Counted from the stretch's first letter, positions 45,056-53,166 are shown. The stretch: DNA of 64,000 nucleotides from Desulfovibrio ferrophilus (GCF_003966735.1 NZ_AP017378.1:2500905-2564904), one strand, 5' to 3'. Numbers and translations are program-made. Notes: generated from the letters alone by a model not told the origin.

Positions 45056-45090
45056 CAGTCTAGTATATACATAACGAGGGGTAGGGATGC

Positions 45091-45285
45091 ATGAATAATC
45101 GTAAGATAAAATCTTTCGAGAAAACTAAGGAAGCATGCAATTCATCCGCGTATTCGACTAACGACGCATGCAAAATTGTCTCATTCGAAAACTTCCGAAA
45201 AGACAAAGCTGCAAGCCAACAAGCCGACTTTCAAGAGCAAGTAATTAATCGAGCTGCAGAAACAGCAAGAAATCGTGGCTGGTAG
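45091..45285 (+). CDS. Small hypothetical protein next to the AvcD-type gene
   Basis: A 64-residue hydrophilic protein (KIKSFEKTKEACNSSAY, ... QVINRAAETARNRGW), probably helical in its second half, with two Cys. It has its own promoter, a GGGG-rich ribosome site and a strong terminator six bases after the stop, so it is likely expressed. Its base composition matches the deaminase gene, suggesting it arrived with it. No family recognised; it could be part of the defence unit or an unrelated cargo gene. Confidence 0.6.
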   Translation: MNNRKIKSFEKTKEACNSSAYSTNDACKIVSFENFRKDKAASQQADFQEQVINRAAETARNRGW

Positions 45286-45291
45286 TTTCTG

Positions 45292-45318
45292 AAAGGACCC
45301 CTCTAAGGGGTCCTTTTC
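45292..45318 (+). terminator. Intrinsic terminator of the small AT-rich gene
   Basis: AAAGGACCCC pairs perfectly with GGGGTCCTTT around TCTAA, followed by TTCT. Confidence 0.88.
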
Positions 45319-45413
45319 TATCAAATTTCAAAATCCATCCTGTCAAACCAAAATCAACGCCACGCACCCCATTCTCTAGCACCCATCTCCCAGCAAGACG
45401 CCCTGTTTACATG

Positions 45414-45641
45414 TCAAGAATCGGTGGGGAGTTCGCAATCGGCGGGCACAGTAGACCCCGGCCCTGCCATGGGTCGGAAGCACTTCCGAGTGCCGCCGCA
45501 GATGGGGCAGCGCCAGGTGTCCGGCAAGTCCTCGAAGGCCGTTCCCTTCGCAATCTTGCCCTTGCGGTCGCCCCGGTCCGGATCATAGATATAGCCACAG
45601 TTCACGGTCTGACAGCGGTACATTTCTTCGGGTTGCGCCAT
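45414..45641 (-). CDS. Rubredoxin of the CX4C type
   Basis: A 75-residue electron carrier. The second iron-binding pair is standard (WRCPICGG), but the first is CQTVNCGYIYDPDRGD, with four residues between the cysteines instead of two. Rubredoxins with this spacing are known from Desulfovibrio. An 18-residue tail after the domain carries one more Cys (ADCELP), unusual for a 52-residue fold. It probably passes electrons to oxygen- or peroxide-reducing enzymes such as the rubrerythrin 420 bases away on the same strand. Confidence 0.9.
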   Translation of the reverse strand: MAQPEEMYRCQTVNCGYIYDPDRGDRKGKIAKGTAFEDLPDTWRCPICGGTRKCFRPMAGPGSTVPADCELPTDS

Positions 45642-45728
45642 GGTATCCTCCAGCTGAGTTCAGGCAAAAGGGATTTCTACCCTACCATCTATTTACTCTC
45701 TTCGTGAATTCAATTCCTTTCTGTTCCC

Positions 45729-45865
45729 CCGATTGTTCAGCAGCGTGTGAGTGCAACCTTGAGCCGCTGAGATAGAATGGGCTTATGGATAAAGAAAGCA
45801 ACGTGATGCAAAAAGAGGCTCAACCCCTTACGCATGTTACACGCAAGGGATTGAGCCTTTGAAAT
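45729..45865 (-). terminator. Conserved structured 3' element, diverged tandem copy E
   Basis: On the minus strand, AGGCTCAA/TTGAGCCT hairpin (45816-45858) with inner ATCCCTTGCGTG and GCGTAAGGGG, then CTCTTTTTGCATC. Its distal end (CCGATTGTTCAGCAGCG on the plus strand, 45729-45745) is nearly a repeat of the distal end of copy D. Confidence 0.5.
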
Positions 45866-45930
45866 TCTTACCGCGGTCGGCGGTCAAGAAACCGTGCTGG
45901 CAAGGCGCGAGTTTTTCAAATCGCCGAAAA

Positions 45931-46057
45931 CCGATCGTTCTGCGGCGTGTGAGTGCCAGGCGCAAGAAGGGCCTCAAGCCCGATGCGTATCAAGACATAC
46001 GCGAGGGTTTGAGGCCCTTTGAAGCAACGCCGCAATCGCGCGTCGCAGGACGATCGG
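45931..46057 (-). terminator. Conserved structured 3' element, copy D (after rubrerythrin)
   Basis: A closing stem of 13 in 14 (CCGATCGTCCTGCG with CGCAGAACGATCGG, minus strand) begins 3 bases after the stop. The inner GGCG/CGCC pairing leads to a long hairpin (45967-46019: AAGGGCCTCAA/TTGAGGCCCTT). This has the ACCCTCGCGTA and TACGCATCGGGC core, then TTCTTGCGCC. Confidence 0.72.
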
Positions 46058-46060
46058 AAA

Positions 46061-46555
46061 CTAGCCGAGATTGACAAAGGCCTTAGCGGCCGCCTTACAG
46101 ATAGGACAGGAGTCCGGCGCATCGTTCTCGTGGATGTATCCACACACGGTGCAGAGGTAGAACTCGGCATCAGCTTTGGCGTCCAGACCATCCAGATACT
46201 TCTGATACAGGTCGGCATGGATCTTCTCGGCGTCATTGGCCAGACGGAACGCACGCTCGGCCTTCTTGTTGCCCTCGGCAATGGCCTCTTCGAGCATGGG
46301 CGGATACATGGTCTCGAACTCAAAGGTCTCACCGGAGATGGCAGCCTGCAGATTCTCGGCGGTCGTGCCCACAGCGCCCAGGGCTTTGAGATGATTATGG
46401 GCGTGAATGGTCTCTGCCTCGGCAGTGGCGCGGAACAGCTTGGCGACAGTGGCGAGCCCTTCCTTTTCGGCCTGGGCAGCAAAAGCAAGATACTTACGGT
46501 TGGCCTGGGACTCGCCAGCAAAGGCATCTTTGAGATTCTTTTCGGTCTTGGACAT
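46061..46555 (-). CDS. Rubrerythrin
   Basis: A 164-residue peroxide-scavenging protein. The four-helix diiron domain has the ExxH-type ligands (AGESQANRKYLAFA, AEAETIHAHNHLKAL, EEAIAEGNKKAERAFRLANDAEKIHADLYQ). The C-terminal rubredoxin domain is FYLCTVCGYIHENDAPDSCPICKAA. Cytoplasmic reduction of H2O2 in anaerobes, with electrons from rubredoxin. A sigma-70 promoter lies 50 bases upstream, and two structured terminator elements follow. Confidence 0.96.
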   Translation of the reverse strand: MSKTEKNLKDAFAGESQANRKYLAFAAQAEKEGLATVAKLFRATAEAETIHAHNHLKALGAVGTTAENLQAAISGETFEFETMYPPMLEEAIAEGNKKAERAFRLANDAEKIHADLYQKYLDGLDAKADAEFYLCTVCGYIHENDAPDSCPICKAAAKAFVNLG

Positions 46556-46605
46556 CGTGATATTCTCCTAGGTTTGATTCTTATTGGTAAAAGTTATTGA
46601 TAGCG

Positions 46606-46634
46606 TTTATATCCACATCAATACTTGGCGTCAA
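46606..46634 (-). promoter_or_regulatory. Sigma-70 promoter of rubrerythrin
   Basis: On the minus strand, -35 TTGACG (46629-46634) and -10 TATAAA (46606-46611) are 17 bases apart. Downstream, between promoter and gene, TTATTG-N7-TTATTG (46581-46600, plus strand) could be a regulator site such as PerR/Fur, but it does not match the box well. Confidence 0.7.
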
Positions 46635-46847
46635 CCCCTTTTCAAAGAAAAGACACTCCCCCTATCCCCTTGGGATTCTGAATATTCATATCATTATCGT
46701 ACACTCAAGTCACAGGATCGAGAAATATATGCTTTCACTTGATTTTTAAGATTTCCGTCAATAATCCGATAGGGTAGAGAGCTAGAGTTGCACAACTCGC
46801 TTCAAGCGGTTTATAGATATGAAAATCCCTGAGAAGGAGCTCATCCC

Positions 46848-49295
46848 TTGGCCATCCTCAAATGCAAAAAATGCGATTTCTCCAAGAAGGTTCCCGAACG
46901 CTATGTTGACGCCAAGGTGCGCTGCCCCGAGTGCAACGAAGTCGTTACCGTACAGGCCGAGGCCGAGGATTTGGCCCTTGAAGATGTCATCGGTATGGTC
47001 CCCGAAGACTCTGCTCCCGAACCTGCTCGACGCCATGAAGCCATTCCCGAAGAAGAGCTGACCCGCAAGGATGCCCCGCTGGGCGATCAACCCGGTATTT
47101 TCGAAGGAGGCGCCGCCAAGAACATCATGGCCGGACTTGCCTCTGGTATCGTCACCGTCATGATCTCCATCGCCATCGCCGGGCTTGTCTTCTCCCAGGG
47201 GCCACTGGCCGACAATTTTCATCATGCCATCAGCATGGCGCTGATCAGCGCCATCATCATGAGCATGGTCGTGGCTGCTCGCAGCGGCATTGCCTGCTCC
47301 GCTGCCGGACCGGAATCCATGGCCGGTTTGTTCCTTTTTCTGCTGACCAGCTCGATCTACCACCAGATGGGCGCTGGCCCTGCCGAAGCCCTGTATCCCA
47401 CAGTTCTGGCCTCCGTCTTCGTGGCCGCCGTCTTCACGGGCCTGTGCCTGCTGGCCGCGGGAATGACCCGCAGTGGAGATTTCATCCGCTACGTGCCCAT
47501 CCAGGCCGTGGGTGGCGTCCTTGCAGGCATTGGCCTGATCATCATTATCCAGGCCTTCAACCTTGCCCTGGGCACCAATGCCTGCCTCGAAGAACTGTTC
47601 ATGAAATATGCACAGATGGAATTCTGCATCAAGTGGGCCCCCGCCGCCGCGCTGGGGATCGTCCTATTCATCTGCATCCGCTGGATTCACAACGCCTATG
47701 TCATCGCCTCGGTGCTGTTGTTGTCCATGGGCGGCCTTTTCGGATTTCTGCATTACGAGGGCATCGGCCTGGCCCAGGCCCGCGAATTGGGCTGGCTATT
47801 CGCCGCACACGAACCCGACCTGTTCTGGTTACAGGTTTATGACGTCGGCTTTCTCAAACAAATCGACTGGAACGTAATTCTTGATCACGCAGGACACTAT
47901 GCGGCCCTGGCCGGACTGGTTCTGGCCTCGACCATGATTCGCGTCTCGGAGATGGAGGTGCTGGACTCGCGCCCCATCGATCTGAACCGTGAATTCACGG
48001 CTCTTGGTTTCGGCAGCATCTTCACAGGATTTGCGGGCGGCATGCCGGGCGCGCTGTCGCTGGACCGCAGCCTTGCACGGCGCAGTGCCGGTGCACATGG
48101 CAAGATCGCCGGATTCATCGTGGCCCTGGTCTGTATGAGCGCATTGGCCTTCTCACACAAACTGCTGCCCTATCTGCCCCGCTTCATCCCGGCGGGCATC
48201 CTGTTTGCTTTGGGCCTGGGACTGATGTGGCGCTGGATCATCGAAACCCGCACCCGCTTCACCCAAAAAGGCGACTACGCACTGTTGATCCTGATCTTCC
48301 TGCTCACCTCCACCATGGGCCTGCTGCCCGGACTGGCCATGGGAGCCGGGCTGGCCATGCTGGTGACAGCCGGACGCTACGGCTCGGTGAGTGTGGTCAA
48401 ACACGACATCTCCGGGGCCCACTTTCATAGCAACGTGGACCGTGCTCCTACACAGATCGCCATGCTCAAAACCAAGGGCGACCATATCTATGCCATGACC
48501 CTGCAGGGGTTCATCTTCATGGGCACCACCAACAATCTATTGGAAATGATTCTGGACCGGGCCAGGGATGAAGAACGCCTGCCCCTGAAATTCGTACTGT
48601 TGGACTTCACCTTCATCAGTGGACTTGATTCCTCGGTAGCCATCAGCTTCATCAAGCTCAAGCAGATGGCACAGCGCCACGAATTCATCCTCATCTTCAC
48701 CAACGTGCCCTTTGAGCTGGAAGCGCAGCTGGGCCGAGCAGGGTGTGAACTGGACGACCCCTACGGCGGCTCAGTCACGGTCGTTTCTATGGATTACGCT
48801 CTGGAATGGGCCGAAGACCGCATCCTGGAAGAAGAAGACATGCTGACCATCAAGCAGCAGGCGTTGCCCTCGCTGTTGGCCCCCATCTTCCCGGAGCAGA
48901 AGTACATCCCGGCGCTGATGAAGATATTGAAGCGCATCGAGGTCAAAAAGAACAAGCCCGTCTTCTCACAGGGTGACCCATCTGATGCCATGTATTTCAT
49001 CGAGAGCGGCATGGTGAACGTCCAACTCGAACTCGAAGGTGGCAAAAAACTGCGCCTGAAGAAAATGGGACCGGGAACGGTCTTTGGCGAAATGGGTCTC
49101 TACACCTCGGCCCCACGCACAGCCTCCATCATCGCGGCGGAAAACTGTGTGCTGTACAAGCTGTCCACCAAGGTCATGAACCTGTTGCAGGCCAAACGTC
49201 CCGAGATTGCCTCGTCCGTGCATCGATTCGTGGTCAGCCTGCTGGCGGATCGTGTCTCTGGCGCCAACGCCACCATCCGTGACATCCTGCGCTAG
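46848..49295 (+). CDS. SulP-type anion transporter fused to Zn-ribbon, STAS and cNMP-binding domains
   Basis: An 815-residue fusion. N-terminal zinc ribbon (MAILKCKKCDFSKKVP, VRCPECNEVV), acidic linker to about 85, SulP/SLC26-like membrane domain (about 90-505), STAS domain (about 525-655: FVLLDFTFISGLDSSVAISF) and cyclic-nucleotide-binding domain (about 690-805: VFGEMGLYTSAPRTASIIA). The start is TTG 46848 with AAGGAG 8 bases upstream. Presumed sulfate, bicarbonate or carboxylate uptake gated by a nucleotide second messenger. The zinc ribbon on a SulP protein is unusual. Confidence 0.85.
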   Translation: MAILKCKKCDFSKKVPERYVDAKVRCPECNEVVTVQAEAEDLALEDVIGMVPEDSAPEPARRHEAIPEEELTRKDAPLGDQPGIFEGGAAKNIMAGLASGIVTVMISIAIAGLVFSQGPLADNFHHAISMALISAIIMSMVVAARSGIACSAAGPESMAGLFLFLLTSSIYHQMGAGPAEALYPTVLASVFVAAVFTGLCLLAAGMTRSGDFIRYVPIQAVGGVLAGIGLIIIIQAFNLALGTNACLEELFMKYAQMEFCIKWAPAAALGIVLFICIRWIHNAYVIASVLLLSMGGLFGFLHYEGIGLAQARELGWLFAAHEPDLFWLQVYDVGFLKQIDWNVILDHAGHYAALAGLVLASTMIRVSEMEVLDSRPIDLNREFTALGFGSIFTGFAGGMPGALSLDRSLARRSAGAHGKIAGFIVALVCMSALAFSHKLLPYLPRFIPAGILFALGLGLMWRWIIETRTRFTQKGDYALLILIFLLTSTMGLLPGLAMGAGLAMLVTAGRYGSVSVVKHDISGAHFHSNVDRAPTQIAMLKTKGDHIYAMTLQGFIFMGTTNNLLEMILDRARDEERLPLKFVLLDFTFISGLDSSVAISFIKLKQMAQRHEFILIFTNVPFELEAQLGRAGCELDDPYGGSVTVVSMDYALEWAEDRILEEEDMLTIKQQALPSLLAPIFPEQKYIPALMKILKRIEVKKNKPVFSQGDPSDAMYFIESGMVNVQLELEGGKKLRLKKMGPGTVFGEMGLYTSAPRTASIIAAENCVLYKLSTKVMNLLQAKRPEIASSVHRFVVSLLADRVSGANATIRDILR

Positions 49296-49327
49296 CCTGA
49301 AGCCAGCGCTGATCCCAACACATCACA

Positions 49328-49352
49328 GGGCCGGTTTTCCGGCCCTTTTTTA
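49328..49352 (+). terminator. Intrinsic terminator
   Basis: GGGCCGG and CCGGCCC around TTTT, followed by TTTTTTAT. Confidence 0.88.
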
Positions 49353-49436
49353 TATAATTCATCCCCCGCATGGATGTTTTGCCCTGCTTCGCCCGAATAA
49401 CCTCACAAGAACAGAGCAACACTTCGGGAGGGATCC

Positions 49437-50009
49437 ATGCTCGATTGGCAAGACTTCGACCAGGCACTGTGCGACGGCACCATTTCTCAGAACGTCAACC
49501 CGGACGACCTCTTCGAGTTGACCCGAGGCACGGTTTTCACCACCGTGGCCAAGACCCTGGAAGACACCACCGGACGCCTGCCCCGCATGGATATCCTGAT
49601 GATCGTGGACACCGTGTACGAGCGCATCACCTCCATGTCCGCACCGACCATGAATCGTGAACGCATCCGCTTCGGAGACGCCCTGAAATTCATCCATGGC
49701 TTCGCCAAGGAAGTCACCATGGAGTATGTGCGGGCCGTGCACTACCCCACCACCCCGCTGGCCCGCATCCTGAAACTCCTGGGCGGTAAATCCTTCGGGC
49801 TGGAACTGGTGCTCGACGAAAGCGAAGATCCACTGACCTCCAGCCAACGCACAGTGTTATGCATGCGCCATGGCGAGGGCATGTCTGTGGATGAAACAGC
49901 AGGGGCACTGGGCACCAGCCGCAATGAGATCAGGACGATGGAAACCCGAGCGCTGGAAGCCTTGCACCTGCATCTGGGCGCCCTGCCTCCCACTGCGACC
50001 ATTCACTAA
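49437..50009 (+). CDS. Sigma-factor-like protein with region 4 helix-turn-helix
   Basis: A 190-residue protein. The C-terminal 60 residues (LTSSQRTVLCMRHGEGMSVDETAGALGTSRNEIRTMETRALEAL) match sigma-70 region 4 with its helix-turn-helix. The N-terminal 120 residues do not show a clear region 2, so it may be a degenerate sigma factor or a LuxR/sigma-4-type DNA-binding protein. GGAGG precedes the ATG. Monocistronic. Confidence 0.6.
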   Translation: MLDWQDFDQALCDGTISQNVNPDDLFELTRGTVFTTVAKTLEDTTGRLPRMDILMIVDTVYERITSMSAPTMNRERIRFGDALKFIHGFAKEVTMEYVRAVHYPTTPLARILKLLGGKSFGLELVLDESEDPLTSSQRTVLCMRHGEGMSVDETAGALGTSRNEIRTMETRALEALHLHLGALPPTATIH

Positions 50010-50039
50010 TTTTCCAAGACCACTTGTTTTGACTAAGCC

Positions 50040-50077
50040 GGCCGGGTTGCATTTCGCATCCCGGCCCGTGCTTTTTG
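50040..50077 (+). terminator. Intrinsic terminator
   Basis: GGCCGGGTTGC pairs with GCATCCCGGCC around ATTTC, then CGTGCTTTTT. Confidence 0.75.
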
Positions 50078-50211
50078 GAACTCTGCCTACTCGAACTCCC
50101 ACGGAGTTTTTCTTGTTTCTTTTCCCTGATTTGTTATATCTATAGACAGATATTCCCTTTTCCTGCTGGCCTCAGGCAGGGCGGCACTTCTGCCGCAAGG
50201 AGGTTTGGGCA

Positions 50212-50625
50212 ATGCCCGACTTGAAGGTATGGGGAGAGCAGCAACTCTCCAGAATGAAGCACGACATGGACAAGCTATTCGAAGCCCTATGCTCGGATTT
50301 TGGCCTTCCCCCGGCCCGGCCTCTGGGCAAGGCGGGCCTGTCCGTAACGCATACCGAATCCGAAATCCTGATCAGAACGGAAGCGCCGGGCCTGATGCCC
50401 GAAGACCTGTCCGTGACCGTGACCGAACGACGGCTCATTATCTCCGGCCGCAAGGTGGAGCACTCCGAAGACGGCACACGCAAAGAGCAATCCTTCAGAC
50501 GCGAGATGTACCTGCCCTGTCCGGTGGAACCGGGAACAGTCAGTGCATCCTATGAAGACGGCATTGTCGAAGTGAAACTGCCCCGCAGTTGCAGCGCCGA
50601 CGAATATTCTTCCCTCAGCGAATAA
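50212..50625 (+). CDS. Hsp20/alpha-crystallin small heat shock protein
   Basis: A 137-residue holdase chaperone with the alpha-crystallin domain (about 40-130: IRTEAPGLMPEDLSVTVTERRLIISGRK, FRREMYLPCPVEPG, ASYEDGIVEVKLP). The I-x-I/V tail motif is not evident, so oligomer assembly may differ. AAGGAGG precedes the ATG. A possible promoter TTGTTT-N16-TATATC lies 70 bases upstream; no CIRCE or sigma-32 site is visible. A Lon-family protease follows 23 bases after it, a coherent proteostasis unit. Confidence 0.92.
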   Translation: MPDLKVWGEQQLSRMKHDMDKLFEALCSDFGLPPARPLGKAGLSVTHTESEILIRTEAPGLMPEDLSVTVTERRLIISGRKVEHSEDGTRKEQSFRREMYLPCPVEPGTVSASYEDGIVEVKLPRSCSADEYSSLSE

Positions 50626-50648
50626 CTACTCCGACCAGGGAGGTCCGA

Positions 50649-53144
50649 ATGGCCCCTTTGACACAATCTCTCAAGGTTCCCATCGAACAGCTTCGCTGGA
50701 AGCTGAACCCGACAGGCCTGGGCTTCAAGACCACCGCAGAAGTGGAGCCCCATGACGAAATCATCGGACAGCAACGCGGCGTTGATGCCTTCCGCTTCGG
50801 CATGGGCATGGCCAAGAAGGGCTACAATATTTTCGTGACGGGCGAACCCGGTACCGGTCGTCAGGCCACGGTCAAGAAGCTTCTGAAGGAATTATCCCAT
50901 AAGGACAAGGCGCCTGATGACCTTGCCTACGTCAACAATTACAAGCATTCCGAACAACCCATCCTGCTGCGCTTCCCTGCCGGAGGCGGTGCTAAATTCA
51001 AGAAGGATGTTCAGGGATTTCTGGACAACGTGAAGCGGGAGATTCCCCAGCTCTTCGAGAGCGAGGAATACATCGCCCGCAAGAACGAAATCGCCGAAGC
51101 CCACGAACGGCGCGTTCGCGAATTCTACAAGTCCATCGAGGAAAAGGTCGCGGACACCGGACTGGTGGTCGTACGCATGCAGATGGGCCCCATACAGCGC
51201 CCGGACCTGGTGCCCATGGTGGATGGCGAGCCCAAACGCCTGGTCGATATCGAAGACCTCGTGGAAAAGGGCCGCTTCCCGCGTGAAGAATTTGAACGCC
51301 TGCGCGACAAGCGCCTGGAGCTCAAGGAAGAGCTGGATAACATCGTCAAGCAGGTCAAGGAACTCCAAAAGGAAGTCGGCAAGAAGCACGAGGAAGTGGA
51401 CCGCTTGATGTTCCTGTCTCTAGCCGAGGATTTCGTTGCCCCAGTACGCAAGAAATACAAGGCCAAGAAAGTCCGCACACACCTGGACGCCATGCTGGAG
51501 CACATGGCCGACAATCTGGATGAGATAAAGATGCTGGGCGGGCAACAGTCCCAGGCACCTCAGGGAATGCCGTTCATGATGAGCGCTCCCAACCCGGACG
51601 ACCTGCTGCGGCCCTACCAAATCAATCTGCTGGTGGACAATTCCGAACGCAAGTCGCCACCTGTCATCTTCGAGACCTACCCCACCTATCGCAACCTGTT
51701 CGGGGCCATTGATCGGCAGGGAGATCGCTTCGGGGGATGGAGAACGGACTTCACCAAGATTCAGGCAGGATCCTTCGTCAAGGCCAATGGAGGCTACCTG
51801 GTCATCAACCTGATGGACGCAATCATGGAACCCGGGGTCTGGCCGACTCTGAAGCGCTCACTGAAGACCGAACGCATCGAGATTGAAACCTTCGATCCTT
51901 ACTATTTCATGGCCGGTGCGGGCTTAAAGCCCGAGCCCATCGACATGGACGTCAAGGTCGTTGTTCTTGGTGATACCCGGCTCTACCATATGCTCAGGCA
52001 CTACGATCCCGACGGACCGAAAATCTTCAAGGTCCGGGCCGACTACGAGTCCGCCATGGACCGCACGGATGATGCCGTGCAAAAAATGGCTCAATTCGTG
52101 GCCGCCGAAGTAAAGAAGGAAAAACTGCGCCCCTTTGATGCCTCAGGCGTGGCCGCTCTGGTGGAAGAGGCCGTGCGCATGGCCGGACGTCAGGAGAAGC
52201 TCTCCACATCCTTCCCTGCGCTGGCAGACCTGCTGGCCGAAGCCGACTACTATGCAGGTGTCGACAAAGCCAAGGCCATCACCGACAAGCACGTCCTTGA
52301 AGCCCTTGAGGCCAAGATCCATCGGGCCAATCAGATCGAGGACCGCATTCAGGAAATGATCGATCGGGGCAGCCTGTTCGTAGATACCTCCGGTGAAGAG
52401 GTGGGGCAGGTCAACGGCCTGGCCGTCTATTCCATGGGCGACCACATGTTCGGCAAGCCCTCGCGCATCACCGCGGTCACCAGCCTGGGCAAGGAAGGAA
52501 TCATCAATATCGAACGCGAGGCCGACATGTCCGGCCCCACACACAACAAGGGCATGCTCATCCTTTCAGGCTGGTTGCGCAATTTGTTTGCCCAAGACAA
52601 GCCCCTGTCCCTGGCCGCGTCCATTGCCTTTGAGCAATCCTATGGTGGGATCGATGGCGATTCGGCTTCCTCCACAGAACTGTACGCCCTGCTTTCCAGC
52701 CTCTCGGGCAAGCCGATCCGCCAATCCGTGGCAGTCACTGGTTCGGTCAACCAGAAGGGCGAGGTCCAGCCCATCGGCGGGGTCAACCAGAAGATTGAAG
52801 GCTTCTACCTGTGCTGCAAGAACGCGGGGCTGACCGGCGATCAGGGGGTGATGATCCCCAAGCCCAACGTCAAGGACCTGATGCTCCGTCCCGAGGTGAT
52901 CCAGGCCGTCAAGGACGGCACCTTCCATATCTGGGCCGTAGAAACCATTGAGCAGGGCATCGAGATTCTGACCGGAGTCAAGGCGGGCACCCGCACCAAG
53001 ACAGGGTGGACCAAGGGTTCCATCTTCGCTTTGGCCAACGAGAGACTCAAAGAACTTGGAGAATCCCTGCGTGACTTTGGCAAGAAGGGAGACAAAAAGA
53101 CATCTTCCAAGCCCAAGAAAAAGACTCCGGCAAAGAAGAAGTAG
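50649..53144 (+). CDS. Lon-family ATP-dependent protease (AAA_32 type)
   Basis: An 831-residue cytosolic protease distinct from housekeeping Lon, with no N-terminal Lon substrate domain. Walker A reads GEPGTGRQATVKKLL, with Arg where the Lys should be, as I understand is normal for this subfamily. A long coiled-coil insertion (about 170-260) follows. The C-terminal Lon protease domain has the catalytic Ser in GIDGDSASSTEL and Lys in GGVNQKIEGFY. A Lys-rich tail ends the protein. ATG 50649 has GGGAGG 7 bases upstream. Likely cotranscribed with hsp20. Confidence 0.92.
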   Translation: MAPLTQSLKVPIEQLRWKLNPTGLGFKTTAEVEPHDEIIGQQRGVDAFRFGMGMAKKGYNIFVTGEPGTGRQATVKKLLKELSHKDKAPDDLAYVNNYKHSEQPILLRFPAGGGAKFKKDVQGFLDNVKREIPQLFESEEYIARKNEIAEAHERRVREFYKSIEEKVADTGLVVVRMQMGPIQRPDLVPMVDGEPKRLVDIEDLVEKGRFPREEFERLRDKRLELKEELDNIVKQVKELQKEVGKKHEEVDRLMFLSLAEDFVAPVRKKYKAKKVRTHLDAMLEHMADNLDEIKMLGGQQSQAPQGMPFMMSAPNPDDLLRPYQINLLVDNSERKSPPVIFETYPTYRNLFGAIDRQGDRFGGWRTDFTKIQAGSFVKANGGYLVINLMDAIMEPGVWPTLKRSLKTERIEIETFDPYYFMAGAGLKPEPIDMDVKVVVLGDTRLYHMLRHYDPDGPKIFKVRADYESAMDRTDDAVQKMAQFVAAEVKKEKLRPFDASGVAALVEEAVRMAGRQEKLSTSFPALADLLAEADYYAGVDKAKAITDKHVLEALEAKIHRANQIEDRIQEMIDRGSLFVDTSGEEVGQVNGLAVYSMGDHMFGKPSRITAVTSLGKEGIINIEREADMSGPTHNKGMLILSGWLRNLFAQDKPLSLAASIAFEQSYGGIDGDSASSTELYALLSSLSGKPIRQSVAVTGSVNQKGEVQPIGGVNQKIEGFYLCCKNAGLTGDQGVMIPKPNVKDLMLRPEVIQAVKDGTFHIWAVETIEQGIEILTGVKAGTRTKTGWTKGSIFALANERLKELGESLRDFGKKGDKKTSSKPKKKTPAKKK

Positions 53145-53166
53145 CCGTTTTCGCTTCTACACACAG

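Larger units (their letters stand above)
45642..46060. other. Intergenic region with tandem structured elements after rubrerythrin
   Basis: This 419-base region is filled largely by conserved 3' element D (45931-46057) and a diverged tandem copy E (about 45729-45865). No coding frame with a ribosome site. The rubredoxin promoter should lie in 45642-45728. Confidence 0.55.

Noticed and set aside
43176-45320. Direct repeats or att sites at the edges of the AT-rich island
   Set aside because: I compared the flanks by eye and found no convincing duplication, integrase or tRNA target, so no mobile element is called.
45967-46019. Kink-turn in the conserved hairpin core
   Set aside because: The GA/GA internal loop resembles one, but the three-nucleotide bulge of a true kink-turn is missing.
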